Of a stretch of 64,000 nt of DNA, positions 1 to 10,938 are shown in pieces (position 1 is the stretch's first letter; each line of letters opens with the position of its first letter). The notes below the pieces were generated by a model. The model ran no database searches. It was not told the DNA's origin and saw only the letters and a list, made by a program, of their open reading frames with translations. The translations under genes were made by a program, and so were the position numbers. This stretch comes from Deinandra increscens subsp. villosa (lineage: Eukaryota; Streptophyta; Magnoliopsida; Asterales; Asteraceae): positions 19,616,956 through 19,680,955 of the forward strand of contig JBCNJP010000003.1 in the NCBI GenBank assembly GCA_039602395.1, written 5' to 3'.

Positions 1-458
1 TTACGGTAATAGATCTATTGGCTTGACAAGTCCACTTGGTCCGCCTCGCGTGTGGTTCCTTGTGATTGGAAACCTTATTGTCAGGGTTGGCTCATGCATA
101 CTTATTTGCTCTATCTCATAGTTAGTTTATCGTACTCGATTGCACTTGACTCATTGATTCGCATGTTTAACCAATGTAGTACACTAAACATATGTTTACT
201 CACCAACTATTCATAGTCGACCTTTATTTTATACATGTTGCAGGTTTTGCTGTTTGATGATGTTTAGCTTGTTGATGACATTTTAGGATGCATGCGGACA
301 TAGTGTGACCTAATCTTAACAAGATTATTTGTTGTTAAATTGATGTATTTCCTTTGAATAATTATGTATAACTTATATCTTTTTGAAATAGGTTGATTAA
401 GAATATCGCAACATTTAATCGTGCCCCGACATACTCCGTCGTCGGTTGGAGTGTGACA
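1..458 (+). mobile_element. Ty3/gypsy-type LTR fragment (3' part)
   Basis: The sequence reads as the 3' part of a gypsy LTR. It has an ACTCACCAAC stretch near 200 and a terminal GGAGTGTGACA ending at 458. The better-preserved chromovirus LTR at 21600-23629 has the same layout, with ACTCACCAGC near 23309 and a terminal GTGTTACA. The left end lies outside the window and no internal domain is attached, so it may be a solo LTR. The assignment rests on layout rather than alignment. The bases from 459 to 619 show nothing I recognise. Confidence 0.4.
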
Positions 459-619
459 GAAAGAAAAACGAAATTGCATGTCGTCTTTTTGAGCAAAAAG
501 TGTGGAAAGAGTTATTGTTATATTCAGCGTCGTTATCACATTAAAAACATTTAATATTACGTTGAATTTGAGTTTGGATTAGGCGATGAAAGTTGAGAAA
601 GATGGCATGGACAAAAGAA

Positions 620-736
620 TTTTGAGCTAAAGGGTATGTCCATAGACCATATGTAGTTTGTATAATCATCCAAAAGAAGAATATAATAACGATGACCCTC
701 CGAACTCAGAACCGGGGATGTCCATAAATCACTATA
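620..736 (-). pseudogene. Ty1/copia integrase core fragment
   Basis: Read on the minus strand, this stretch gives YSDLWTSPVLSSEGHRYY followed by LLLDDYTNYIW. That is the N-terminal part of the copia integrase catalytic core, including the first catalytic aspartate of the DDE triad in SDLW. Only about 39 residues remain, and the rest of the polyprotein is absent on both sides. Upstream in its own reading direction it abuts the fold-back repeat at 737-1895, so the repeat probably broke the element. It cannot be functional. Confidence 0.75.
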
Positions 737-1895
737 CATGGTGTGTGTGTGTGGTGTATATAAAATATGGAAGAGGTTCAAATGAGAAGTTTGTTTTGGG
801 TAAGAAGGATAAGAAGGAATTTCAGCCATTGGATCTTGATCTAATAAAAAAATGAAAGAGGGGTATTTTAGTCTTAGCCACTTTTGTTGACTTTTTATCT
901 ACTTCCCCCATTTTCTTTAAACATTCATAACTTTCACATACGACATTATTTTTTTTTAAAAATTACACCATAAAAACGAGGATTTTTTTTATCTTTAAAA
1001 CGCATATAGTGTTGCTATATAAAAAATGAAAAAAAAATTACTCTTTCGATTTTTGACACAGGTCATTGTGTCAAAATGTTCAGATCATTGTGTCGTCGTG
1101 TCAAAAGTATATATAGTGTTGCTATATATAAAATTAAATACTCTTTCGGTTTTTGGCATAATATGAAACAATGATCTGAACATTTTGAAACATCATTATG
1201 TCATTGTGTCAAAATGTTCAGATCATTGTGTCATTGTGTCGTCGTGTCAAAAGTATATATAGTGTTGCTATATAAAAAATTAATTACTCTTTCGGTTTTT
1301 AGCATCATATGAAACAATGATCTGAACATTTTGACACATGATTGTGTCAAAATGTTCAGATCATTGTGTCATTGTGTCGTCGTGTCAAAAGTATATATAT
1401 ATTGTGCTGCTATATATAAAATTAAAAAAAAATTACTCTTTCGGTTTTTAGCACCATATGACACAATGATCTGAACATTTTGACACAATATGACACAATG
1501 ATCTGAACATTTTGACACAATGACACAACGACACAATGACACAATGATCTGAACATTTTGATACAATCGAAAGAGTAAAAAAAATTTAATTTTTTATATA
1601 GCAACACTATAAGCGTTTTAAAGATAAAAAAACGCTCGTTTTTATGGTGTAATTTAAAAAAAAATAATAATGTCGTATCTAAAAATTATGAAGGTTTAAA
1701 AAATGGGGGGAATTTGATAAAAAGTCAAAAATACCCTTCCATCTTTTATTTTCTTTAGTTTTTCTCTCTAATTTACCTAGAAAAATTTTAAGCCATAGAT
1801 CTTCATTTAATTGATGATCTAATGGCTATGATTCCTTCTTATCCTTCTTATCCAAACTAAACTTCTCACAATAACCTCACCCTATAAAATATAGC
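737..1895. repeat. Fold-back AT-rich element with minisatellite core
   Basis: The left arm (about 760-1025) and the right arm (about 1595-1890) are imperfect inverted copies. Both contain a gttgactttt-type segment, an aaaatgggggaa-type segment, CATAACTTT/AAAATTATG, a GTCGTAT-like segment, ttacaccataaaaacgag and tagtgttgctatat, in mirrored order. The outer ends are AT-rich and related to the TATAGGGTTAGGTTC motif at about 55268. Single-armed relatives lie at 41655-42470 and 54723-55260. There is no coding capacity. I cannot assign it to a named superfamily. Confidence 0.7.
1050..1605. repeat. Tandem repeat of about 146 bp with internal inverted motif
   Basis: About 3.5 units each begin with ACTCTTTCGGTTTTT, at about 1050, 1139, 1286 and 1434. 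Each unit contains AATGATCTGAACATTTTG and its reverse complement, plus short CATTGTGTC repeats. Every unit is therefore itself a hairpin. The array forms the core between the two inverted arms of the fold-back element. Confidence 0.8.
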
Positions 1896-1899
1896 AATA

Positions 1900-3540
1900 T
1901 TAATGACACCTTTGTACGTAAGCTTTTACATTATAAAACATGATTAACTACAACTACCATTTAACCACATAGCACGGGCAAGTGCACCCATCGTGAAGGA
2001 GTATAGCAGTGGTAAGTTGACCGATGGTCGTTCAAGGACACACGGAAATTGAGGCTCTTGACAATAAATCTTTCATTTACAACTTTAACCGATGTTATCA
2101 AATATATAGAAGTGGTTGTAGTTGTATAAAAGAATATAAAGATAATGAAAATTGGTTTTAGCTTAATAATCTTTATAAATGATAATATTACTTGAGTAGA
2201 ATAACTAATGGTAAAATGAATAAAATGATGGTTTACATAACTGCCTTAAGATTATTGCCCTCCATATGAGGAGGATCGCTTTTCAGCCTAGAATTCTTTC
2301 TCGCGTTCCCTTGTCTCCCCGTAAGGATGGTGAGGGACCCGCCCTGGAATTAATAAATAGAGTAAGCGTAAATGCCAAATACTTGTAGGGCCCGATGGGT
2401 CCTCGGTGTCGTTACACTCGAATACGTTGTCATGAACCAGCAGGAGAACAACCCACACATCGGAGTAATGTATTATAAAAATCATCTTTAAGAAGGGACT
2501 GAGGTTCGTTTCCTTCATGCATTATTTTCGTGTAAACATGAGAGGTCGTAACCAGAGTTAAGTTCACAAACATGTATCTCACCGACTTCCATGAAGTGAC
2601 AAAATATTACTAATCCCAATCCCAACCAGTACCTTCAAGCCATAGTTAGCGTGAAATCCGTGTATGTTTACATAGAAATTAAACTCATGAACGTATTACT
2701 TTGCATGGGGTGCGAGTCACCGTTAGGATCATGCATCGTCCCCCAATCAGTTGTCATAAGTCCGACTGGTAAGATTTTGACTCCTCAAATGGTCTATAAT
2801 ACGCAAGGCACATTTGTTTAAAAAGGTTAATAATATACTTTCAATTTAAAAGAGTTTTCATAAAGTCATCTGTACTTACTTTAAGGTAATTACGTAAGCT
2901 CAATTTACTATTTTACTCAAAAATCTGTTTTTTCTCAAGTATAAGAGCTTAATCAAACATAAGTATGATTTAAAGATTTGCTTAACATAGATGAATGGCT
3001 CATAGACAAACCTTAAACAACTTCTTATTAAGTGGAAGTTCTTACAAACATAGAAAGATTAAAAGGCCAGAAAACCGAAAATAAGAAGAAGAAAAACTAC
3101 ATTATTAAAGATAAAGTGGGAGCAGAGCTAGGCCAAGCCAAGCTGGTCAGAGCGAGTCTAAACCATATTTTCTTGTCAAAACTAGGCTCTCCTCAAAATG
3201 AGAAGTTGGCTGGCTATTTATAGGCAAAATTGGGATTGGGCACGGACGCTTCCTGGCAGGGCACAGACCATGCTTGGCATATAATCTTCAGGAAATCGTA
3301 GGGAGGCAGAGGCACAGATCGTGTGGCTTTAGTGGCACGATCCGTGTGCGTCAGTATTTACAAAAGTCAACTTTCCTGCATTGTTAAGGATGGGCACAGG
3401 CCGTGCTTGGCTTGACACGGGTCGTTCTTGGCTAGAATCGGGCCATGCCTGAGGTATTCTATCACAAAGCTTGTATTTTTCATCATTTCATGATTCTTTT
3501 GTGATTTGGACCTAAAATTTTCAAGAAAACTCAAAAGGAA
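1900..3540 (-). mobile_element. Probable Ty3/gypsy LTR region, minus orientation
   Basis: No coding domain is visible. Read on the minus strand, 3230-3480 carries several short semi-palindromic CACGG/CCGTG motifs, as seen in large gypsy LTRs. These precede a clear TATA box at 3214-3224. About 1.2 kb further on is a GTGCACTTGCCC segment near 1976-1987 that resembles the U5 end of Tat/Athila-type LTRs. I could not define the exact termini or a target-site duplication. Confidence 0.35.
3214..3224 (-). promoter_or_regulatory. TATA box of an LTR promoter
   Basis: The minus strand reads CCTATAAATAG. It lies between the CACGG/CCGTG-rich candidate U3 and a candidate R/U5, where an LTR promoter is expected. 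Confidence 0.5.
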
Positions 3541-3849
3541 ACATTATTGGGTTATTTCGTTAATTGTTAGCTTGAAATAATCATAACTGTGATGATAAAT
3601 TGATATAAAAACATGTATCTTTTGATGTATATTAGTACACAATGTCAAAAGGTGAAAATGTAGTAGATAGTGAATTATAAAATGAAAGTTTAACATGTTT
3701 ACCAAAAACACAAGATTAACACAATGGAATATTAGAAAATTTCTGAACATGAATACAATTTTATTTATTTAAAATACGTAATATGAAGGAGTCAGATGCC
3801 CCAAGAGACAGTGTCGGAGGTTCTAAGAGAGAGCAGCAAAGGTAGAAGG
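3541..3849. other. AT-rich spacer, nothing recognised
   Basis: These 309 bases separate the LTR-like region from the copia fragment. They are AT-rich, have stops in all frames and show no motif or repeat I can name. Confidence 0.5.
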
Positions 3850-4370
3850 GTCGGAGAAAGCAGAGGAGGAAGATGGCATAGGCGTCAAATTCAATAGATA
3901 TATTATTATCGGTTGTTAAGCGGAAAACAGACAATAGATTTTTAATAAGATTTGGTGAAACAAGAACATTATTGATTTGAAGAGGGAGGTAAAGTGGTTG
4001 AGGGTGGTGTGGTCCGTCCCGTGAATGGTATTTTGGAACCGTTGCCAATAACAATATGGTTCAACTTGCTATTATTGATATAAGAGGAGAGTGTACTTGA
4101 CGAGCTATTCATGTGATTGGTGGCTCCAGTGTCCAGGTACCAGTTATGATCTGGGTTGAGAGTCTCGGTATGCAGCACCTGCTCTATGTTGGTTGGAGGG
4201 TGGTGATGGTCATATGCATAGTGTGCCTAAGAAGTAGAGCCAAGAATACCCGGAGCATTATTCATTTGTTGTTGTTGTGGGCATTTAGAAGACCACAAAC
4301 AAGGAGAATATGGTGCATGCACCCATGGTTGAGCAGTGTAACTATGACACTTATGCTCGAAACAAGATCG
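3850..4370 (-). pseudogene. Ty1/copia Gag end and protease fragment
   Basis: Minus-strand reading gives NWYLDTGATNHMNSSSSTL, the retropepsin active site (DTGA) of copia protease, followed by VIGNGSKIPFTGRT. After a frame break it continues as INNVLVSPNLIKNLLSVFRL, the segment leading into the GAG-pre-integrase domain. Upstream of the protease, residues resembling QQQQMNNAPGILGS mark the Gag C-terminus. Frame shifts and a stop make this a relic of about 170 residues from a typical plant copia polyprotein of roughly 1,400. Neighbouring DNA belongs to other elements. Confidence 0.85.
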
Positions 4371-4399
4371 ATGGGATAAAAATACAGGAAAAACAAAAA

Positions 4400-4975
4400 A
4401 CGAGAAAACTAATTAAGTCATCGATGCGGACCACAAGCTATTATAAAGGCTTCCTGTGGTCTGCGACCCGGAAATCCGACGGGTTGGGTGTGCTACTCGG
4501 AAAAGATCCGCGTGTATTTCTGATACACTCCCTGCGGACCGCATGCCCTCCAAGTCATTCCCTACGGCCCGCTTCGCTTCCTAGATGACAAAAACTAACT
4601 TTTTTGTCTTGACATACCTAGTTAACACCCTCCACCTCATTTAAGCAAACATACCACTTCATTTCTCGAACAAAGCAATCTCCAAAGCTTCCTTTATAGC
4701 CGATCATGAACATTCAAGTCATCTCCAAACCTCTAACAACCAAGTAAGTCATCAATCTTATATAATTCATCAACTTTGGTGTGTTGAATGCTCATGAATT
4801 GTAATAATATGTGAATGATTATTTCTCATAGGGGTATAGAGTGTTCAAAGGTTGCTAGGAAGTAGATTGTGCATCTAAAGTTGCATGCAAGGTGAGTTTT
4901 GGTATTAAAATCCATTTTTGTGCTAATAGTGGTGATTGATTCTCTTTAACACCTGTGGATCATATTTCTAGCACA
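4400..4975 (+). mobile_element. Gypsy-type LTR fragment (tentative)
   Basis: A GC-richer stretch (CTGCGGACCGC and similar short motifs) is followed by an AAACCTCTAACAACC region, resembling the R/U5 part of Asteraceae gypsy LTRs. It ends in AGCACA directly before the start of the duplicated block at 4976. No coding sequence and no defined 5' end are visible. Confidence 0.3.
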
Positions 4976-6458
4976 AGATTAAGACTCTCAAAGGTAGTGA
5001 CACTGCAGGACAAAAACAATCAGCAACAAGGAAGCGGGTGTACAATCTTTAATACACAAGGCAATCAACAACCGATGAACTGTGATTTTGAATTCAATCT
5101 ATACTTTAGCATTTCACAAGAAAAATGATTGTTGTAAACTCATAATTGAAAACAAAATAGGATGAATCAAATTTAAAACATTTTGATAAAGATTTGACAA
5201 TTCTATGATGAACACAAACATGAACAATGAAGCACGAACAAGAAATTGATTATCGATCTAAACGTGATGAAAATTGAATATATCAATTGCAATGATCTTG
5301 CAAGTCTAAACCGAGTATAATGGAAGCAAATACGGATGATCTATATGAAATCTGTCATGGATGAAGCTTCGAGGAAGAAGAACGTATTGTGATTTTTCGA
5401 ATTCAACTAAAAACGAAATTGAAGTTTATAACAGTTATAAATTAATATTTAAAAGTAATAAAAATTAAATATTTTATTTTTTCTTTAGTGAGAATATCTA
5501 TAATTTGTCGTTGGTGCCAGGCGGGATTAATTTTTAATTTTTTAAAAAAAGTTCTTTGAAGTTTTAGGGACAAATTATTAAATATAGCTAGGAAATTTCA
5601 AAACTATCATCGGTCCATAGCGAGAAAATCTAAAAACTGATTATGTAATGTAATGTGATTGGAGGGATAGTTTAAAAATGTCATGATTAAAGGCTATTTT
5701 GGAAATTGAATGGCAGTCAAGGGCTCTTCTCGTGATTCTCCCTTTAACTTCTAACCATGATTAAAAGAACACCGTTTACGTCACTATGATAGACGCAATT
5801 GTTGGGCATAACTTTCTTGAAGGGTATGTTTTAAAGTTCTATTTAGTTGAATCATATAAGACATATCATCTTTGCACAAAAGGTCCTTCAGATTAAATCA
5901 TATCATCTTGCACGTCAGTCCTAACCATTATATTTCCTAAATAGAATATTAAATTATCATCAATTGTTGTACGTAAAGTGCTTTGACTTTTGAAGTTAAT
6001 GAACTACCATTTATGCACAAATTAATCTTGTTTTGTTTCATTTTAATAATTTAGTGCTAAGAAATTCATTTTCAAAATTGGCACTTTACCTAGCAATGTA
6101 CTACGTACGGAAAATGAGGACTTCAATGTAACTTTGTTCTCCAATAATTAATAATCAATCTGTATCTCAATCCCATTTTTTTTAGCATGTATGTCCCTTT
6201 ATTTAATGTAGTGTTTAGAAAGTCCAACTCTTTTTTGTGATTCTTTTTTTTTGTATCTATACAGTTGTTTGAGTTCTAAATTTAATAGATTTTTCAATGC
6301 AGAGTTGTAAATCAAGAGAGACAAAGAAATTATTGAAGATTTAATAAAGGCTTGATAGCTAATTTGTTAGGAGGGTAACTATCCTTATTCTGAGATTGAG
6401 CTTTGGGTTAAAATTGTAGTATTCCGAAGATTAAATGCTCAATTATACTTTACAATAT

Positions 6459-6819
6459 GGGAAAAATGGATTTTAATAATACAAGTTTTACCTTGTTGGC
6501 GGATAATAATACGAGTTTTGAATTTTTTTCACAATAATACGAGTTTTGTGGGTATTGGATTCTAATGATACCTGTTAGTTTTTTACTAACGGTGTTAGTT
6601 TATTGCCTACGTGGCACCTGACGTGGACTATTTTCCTCCTACGTGGCACCTGACGTGGCACCTGCCACGTAGGCAACAGACTAACACCGTTAGTAAAAAA
6701 CTAACGGTATATCATTAGAATCCAATACCCACAAAACTCGTATTATTGTGAGGAAATTTCAAAACTCGTATTATTACCCGCCAACAAGGTAAAACTTGTA
6801 TTATTAAAATCCATTTTCC
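6459..6819. mobile_element. Mutator-type MITE (361 bp) with target duplication
   Basis: The long terminal inverted repeats start GGGAAAAATGG on the left and GGAAAATGG on the right, reading inward, and share TTGTTGGCGG further in. The element is flanked by TACAATAT (6451-6458 and 6820-6827), or 9 bp with one mismatch. The equivalent site in copy 2 (about 25107) has a single TACAATAT and no insert. The centre holds repeated CCTACGTGGCACCTG motifs that can form a hairpin. It encodes nothing. Confidence 0.85.
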
Positions 6820-7088
6820 TACAATATGACATATATTACATCTCTATGTAATATATTACATCTCTATGTTATTAAATATTCATAAATTATTGGACAAAAC
6901 AATTTAAAGATCAAATCTAATTAGTAAAGTATCACTCTAATAAACGAGTATAAATATGTTCACATTATGGTCAACTAAAGTAAAAAAAAATATCAAAGGA
7001 CGAAAAGAATAAACATAAATGTTTTTAATTGTCAAGTTCAATTCATAAAATAAATTAAGTATTATAGCATGTACTTGTGATGAATATG

Positions 7089-7350
7089 GTCATTAAGTTT
7101 TTTTTAGTATGGTAATGTTTTTGTAATTTCTTTTGTATAATCCACATGCTTTATGTTTGCATTATCCTTGTGTATAAATTTATTTTTATATAGTCTATTA
7201 TGTATAAGATTGTTATCATTATTGCAATGGTCATTAAGTTTTTTTTAGTATAGTAATGTTTTTATAATTTCTTTTGGATAATCCACATGCTTTATGTTTG
7301 TATTATCCTTGTGTATAAATTTATTTTTATATAGTCTATTATGTATAAAA
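7089..7350. repeat. Tandem duplication of about 141 bp
   Basis: The segment starting GTCATTAAGTTTTTTTTAG at 7089 is repeated from 7230 with few changes. The duplication is also present in copy 2 from about 25362, so it predates the block duplication. Confidence 0.75.
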
Positions 7351-7355
7351 CAAGT

Positions 7356-7388
7356 GGGTCAACCCGCGCTTCGCCGCGGAGTTGACCC
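7356..7388 (-). repeat. GC-rich terminal hairpin of the Helitron-like insert
   Basis: GGGTCAAC pairs with GTTGACCC (7381-7388), and an inner CCGCG pairs with CGCGG across a short loop. On the minus strand it lies a few bases upstream of the terminal CTTG. That is the position of the 3' hairpin that acts as the rolling-circle stop signal in Helitrons. Confidence 0.7.
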
Positions 7389-8289
7389 GTTGGCATTTCC
7401 TATTGCCCGCGCTTCATGGCGGGGTCTTTGCACGTCGAATATGTCAATGTTAACAAAGAAATCAAACGTCAAAACAAAGCAACCTAGAGCAATAAGTTTT
7501 AGTATGAACAACAACATGAAGTAAGATTAATATCACTCCTATTTGTCAACAACCTGCAATTTAATCACAAATCATATTGTATATCACTTATTTAATCCCA
7601 TACAAAAAAAAAGTGTGTTTCAAGTATAAAATAGTACATGTGAAGCTTCTTACCTGGACGGGTGAATCTTGAGATCAATGGTTCTTTTCCAAATTAACAC
7701 CTATATGATAACAAAAAAGTCAGCAACCAATTCTCCTAATATAAATAAAACCACATTTTACATACATATCATAACTCCAATATGATCTTTATCAAGTTGA
7801 ATTGCAAGAATAAAGACAAATAAAAGTTTAATGTAATTCCAGTTACCTACTATGAAGATCCAATTAAACTCGTAGCTAATTCAATTTGTGGCTGAGCTCC
7901 AAGAGATGCCTTCAAAAGTTGGCACCTATCACATAGGAAAACCAAATTTTATAATCTGACCCAGGTTTAGTTGGCATCAAAGGATGTCTCGTCTCATTGA
8001 TTATAAAGTACTGCTTTAAAGCCTCTTTACAATACCTACAAAATGCTAACCTTCCCAACCTTTCAAGTATAACCATCAATCACGACTTGGGTTGAAACAA
8101 TCATCGATCATGAACCGGGCTGGAACACACCTAGTACAATCAAATGAAGAAATCAATCTAGTGATTTAACGGGTCGATCTGGGTTTCATTGGTATAAAAC
8201 TTGGACCAAATTCTTTTTAGGGCTGAAAGAAACCTTATATAACTTGCAATGTTCGTTTGAAACAAACCTTAAAATCATCCGAAACCTAC

Positions 8290-8467
8290 CTTCTGAGGCA
8301 CCGTATCATCGGCATCAACAAAGTACTGCCTGGGATCCACCATAGGTCACATATTAATATCACAGACAAAATTTAATAAAAAATATTCAAACATTTCTTG
8401 AACATGAAGATACATCTTACTTCACAACTGAATATGCAGGATTAGAACGCAATGGATTAGGATAAGT
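8290..8467 (-). pseudogene. ATP-dependent 6-phosphofructokinase, two captured N-terminal exons
   Basis: Two exon-like segments with matching phase are bounded by splice signals. Exon 8421-8467 (after TTTCTGCAG, donor GTAAGATG) encodes TYPNPLRSNPAYSVV. Exon 8290-8329 (after a CCCAG acceptor, donor GTAGG) continues KQYFVDADDTVPQK. Together they match my recollection of the N-terminal region of plant PFK, the enzyme that phosphorylates fructose 6-phosphate in glycolysis, just upstream of the ATP-binding core. The following GGLCPGLN-type catalytic exons are missing. The preceding exon-like segment (9081-9194) is out of phase with it. I read this as a non-functional gene piece carried by the Helitron-like element. 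Confidence 0.7.
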
Positions 8468-9080
8468 CTGCAGAAAATAAACAACAAAGTAACATTAGAA
8501 TAAACTGATCATTCTTCAGTAACACTTTTCGTTGACCACTTCAACATTTGGTCAACCATCATTTTTTACGTTCTTGCCCTAAAAACCAATTTCATCATAT
8601 TGAAAAATAGAATCCAACCTATGAACCTAAAGATGAAATAACCTAAATTGCAAAACTGGGTACAAAATGTATTATCCAACCAACCTTTACACCTCTAAAA
8701 TATATTAAGAGGAACAAACAGAAACTTCAATGTGTGTCTGTGTGAATATTACCAGCCCACTACCATTTTTTTACACAATTTTAAAGCTTCTTGAAAACTA
8801 ATCATGTAATGAAAAATCTTGGAAAATGACTGTACAGAACCACACACATATTAGACACCACACATGGTGAAAAGACATTAGCTATCCAACTTGTTAGCAA
8901 CACCAAATTAGTCATACTTGCAACCTCTAGCTGTGTGTTTGATAGCTATAAAATAAGCAATTAAATAACATTATCAGTTCACAGTTGCTATGAAATTGCT
9001 ACCTAAATTTATCTAAATTTGATACCATTGAAGTGCAAAAGTTATATAAAGCTACTTTGCGTAGAACCAAGAATTCTTAC

Positions 9081-9408
9081 TTGAGATTTAGTGCAGTAGG
9101 GCGACTTTTAGGTGGCTCTGGTTGAGCCATGATGCCATTATGTGATTCCATTTCTAATGAAGGGAAAAAAGGCATACCCCGGGCTGTAAAAAGCCTGAAG
9201 ACATAATAATATTTACTAAACAATAACCAAATGAACCCAAGAACCCATATCACATAGTTTTAAGTTCTAATAGAAGCACATACTTTGCAAAATCGACTTG
9301 CTTGCAACCCCCTTTATAAACAGTATCTACAACCTCATCAGAGAGTAGATTTCCGAGATGGCAAGTGAGAGATCTGTGAGTCCTCATATAGGCAATCAAT
9401 CTGCATAG
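9081..9408 (-). pseudogene. Two exon-like pieces of an unidentified gene
   Basis: Minus-strand segment 9284-9408 lies between a TTCTCAG acceptor and a GTATGTGC donor and encodes HRSLTCHLGNLLSDEVVDTV followed by YKGGCKQVDFA. Segment 9081-9194 (acceptor CTTCAG, donor GTAAGAAT) continues in phase as KLFTARGMPFFPSLE and then PEPPKSRPTALNL. The reading frames agree across this junction, so the two probably come from one gene, which I do not recognise. They may belong to the same source locus as the PFK exons, but the phase to 8421-8467 does not fit. Confidence 0.5.
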
Positions 9409-10101
9409 CTGAGAATCAGCAACCCAAGACCCCACCCAAAACTCACACGAATAAAAAAAACACACACACAACACAAACTGAAAGCCCCACTCAAAGTGTG
9501 ATGTTGTGAATAAACATAGATATAATGTCATACAATGATACATGATAAATTTACCTTCAAACAACGATGGCAACAATCTTTAAAACGGGATAAATCCAGT
9601 GGTTAATATCTTCTAAGTCTGCAAAATAAAATTAACAAAAAGATTGTAGAATAGGAACAACTCAAACATTACTAAAGATCCCTCACATCAAATATCAAAA
9701 ACTAACCCATTATACTACCAATGCAACAAAATAAAACCATCAAAACCAAGTGCAGAAACCTCAACAAATAAGGCAGTAATTGAGAACGGAAGGGTTTATA
9801 TATCAAGCAAAAACTAATTATACTGACCCCTTACAATCAAAGATGAAACCAAAGCATGTATCATGCACAACACCTGTAAAAGAATAAGAATGAATAATTT
9901 ATCAATAACAAAGAACAAAAGTAAAGCAACCTAAGACAACTTGCATAGTAAAACAAAGAATAAATCATTAAAATAACTCTGTAATCGACATATCTAAATG
10001 ATACCCAGGTTCTATTTCTCAACACAAAATGAGTAGCTTGTACAAATTTATAAGTGAAGAAACATGCTTAAGAAATAAATAGTATTTAAAGGGGATATCA
10101 C

Positions 10102-10168
10102 GTGAACTGTTGTGCAACTTGAGAACCTTAAGCTTGTTATCCGGCTTAACAAATGCATCAAAAGCCAT
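10102..10168 (-). pseudogene. Possible first coding exon of a captured gene
   Basis: The minus strand reads MAFDAFVKPDNKLKVLKLHN from an ATG at 10168-10166, preceded by a TTTATCCAG acceptor. A noncoding exon ending in a GCAG/GTAAGAT donor lies at about 10378. Further short exon-like pieces follow at about 9840-9877 and 9555-9620, but the assembled frame runs into a stop. I recognise no family. This looks like the 5' end of a gene captured together with its divergent neighbour. Confidence 0.35.
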
Positions 10169-10449
10169 CTGGATAAATTAAAAAAATAGATACAGAATGA
10201 TCAAATAACCTATACAAAGAGCTAACAGATTTGAACAGGAATGATAGCAAACCAAAATTAATAAACATAAGATGATCACAAATGCCTAGATAACAAAGAC
10301 AAAGGTATAACATCTAAAAAGGATAAAAGAAAACCAATTGAGAGAAGAAACGAAATACTAAGCCACATAAATCTTACCTGCATTCTCACTGATCACAACA
10401 ACAATCAAGATTCATCATCATCATTCACCGGAAAAAAAACCCCACCACC

Positions 10450-10938
10450 ATGGCCGACCACCCTCCCCCGCCGCGCCTAATCAACCTTCACTCCGCCACC
10501 AAAATCTTGAACCAAACCACCACCGCCGTCTTCTCCACGCGCCACCACCTCCGTATCTTTCTTCTCCTTTCTTTCCTTCTGTTCTCTCTCCGCTTTACCC
10601 TCGAAAACCTCACTCATTCACTCACACCCCATTTCGATAACGACTCTTTCGTACAATCACTCCTCTATCAAACTCACCTCCCGCCATTTCCCGCCACCAC
10701 TCGCCTCCCGTTTACCCGCCGCAACCGCTTCGGAGTTCTCAACGATCTTGCACCCGATAATCTTGATCATCGATTCTTTGATGACACCCAGAAACCCAAA
10801 CTGAATCACACCTCATTCAAACTCGATAACGGAATTAGGGTTTCTGAAACTGTGCGTCCGAACTCAAACTTTCTCATTCAAACTACAACTCAAACTAAAT
10901 CTGGTGCGATCCCCAAAAATCATTCGAGTTACCCATGA
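10450..10938 (+). CDS. 162-aa proline- and leucine-rich membrane-anchored protein, copy 1
   Basis: The start codon sits in a strong plant context (CCACCACCATGGCC) after an AC-rich leader. The N-terminus is proline-rich (MADHPPPPRLIN). A hydrophobic segment at about residues 35-50 (RIFLLLSFLLFSLRFT) fits a single membrane anchor or signal anchor, and the rest is hydrophilic and rich in N, T and H. The GC-rich codon use differs sharply from the AT-rich surroundings, so this derives from a real host gene. I do not recognise the family. The product may be only the first exon of a longer protein, because it stops soon after the frame loses coding character. It lies at the 5' end of the Helitron-like insert, on the opposite strand, and is repeated at 13750 and 17048 with residue 103 D instead of N. 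Confidence 0.55.
   Translation: MADHPPPPRLINLHSATKILNQTTTAVFSTRHHLRIFLLLSFLLFSLRFTLENLTHSLTPHFDNDSFVQSLLYQTHLPPFPATTRLPFTRRNRFGVLNDLAPDNLDHRFFDDTQKPKLNHTSFKLDNGIRVSETVRPNSNFLIQTTTQTKSGAIPKNHSSYP

Larger units (their letters stand above)
4976..7350. repeat. Duplicated block, copy 1, left part
   Basis: From AGATTAAGACTCTC onward this stretch is collinear with 23630-25613, with scattered substitutions and small indels. Copy 1 additionally contains the 361-bp MITE at 6459-6819. No coding domain is recognisable and the sequence is AT-rich. The block continues at 11294 after the Helitron-like insertion. To the right it includes copia Gag remnants, so it is probably the degraded 5' side of a copia element or DNA flanking one. 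Confidence 0.8.

Noticed and set aside
1050..1605. CRISPR-like array suggested by regular repeats
   Set aside because: Units of about 146 bp contain internal inverted motifs, have no unique spacers, and the DNA is eukaryotic.
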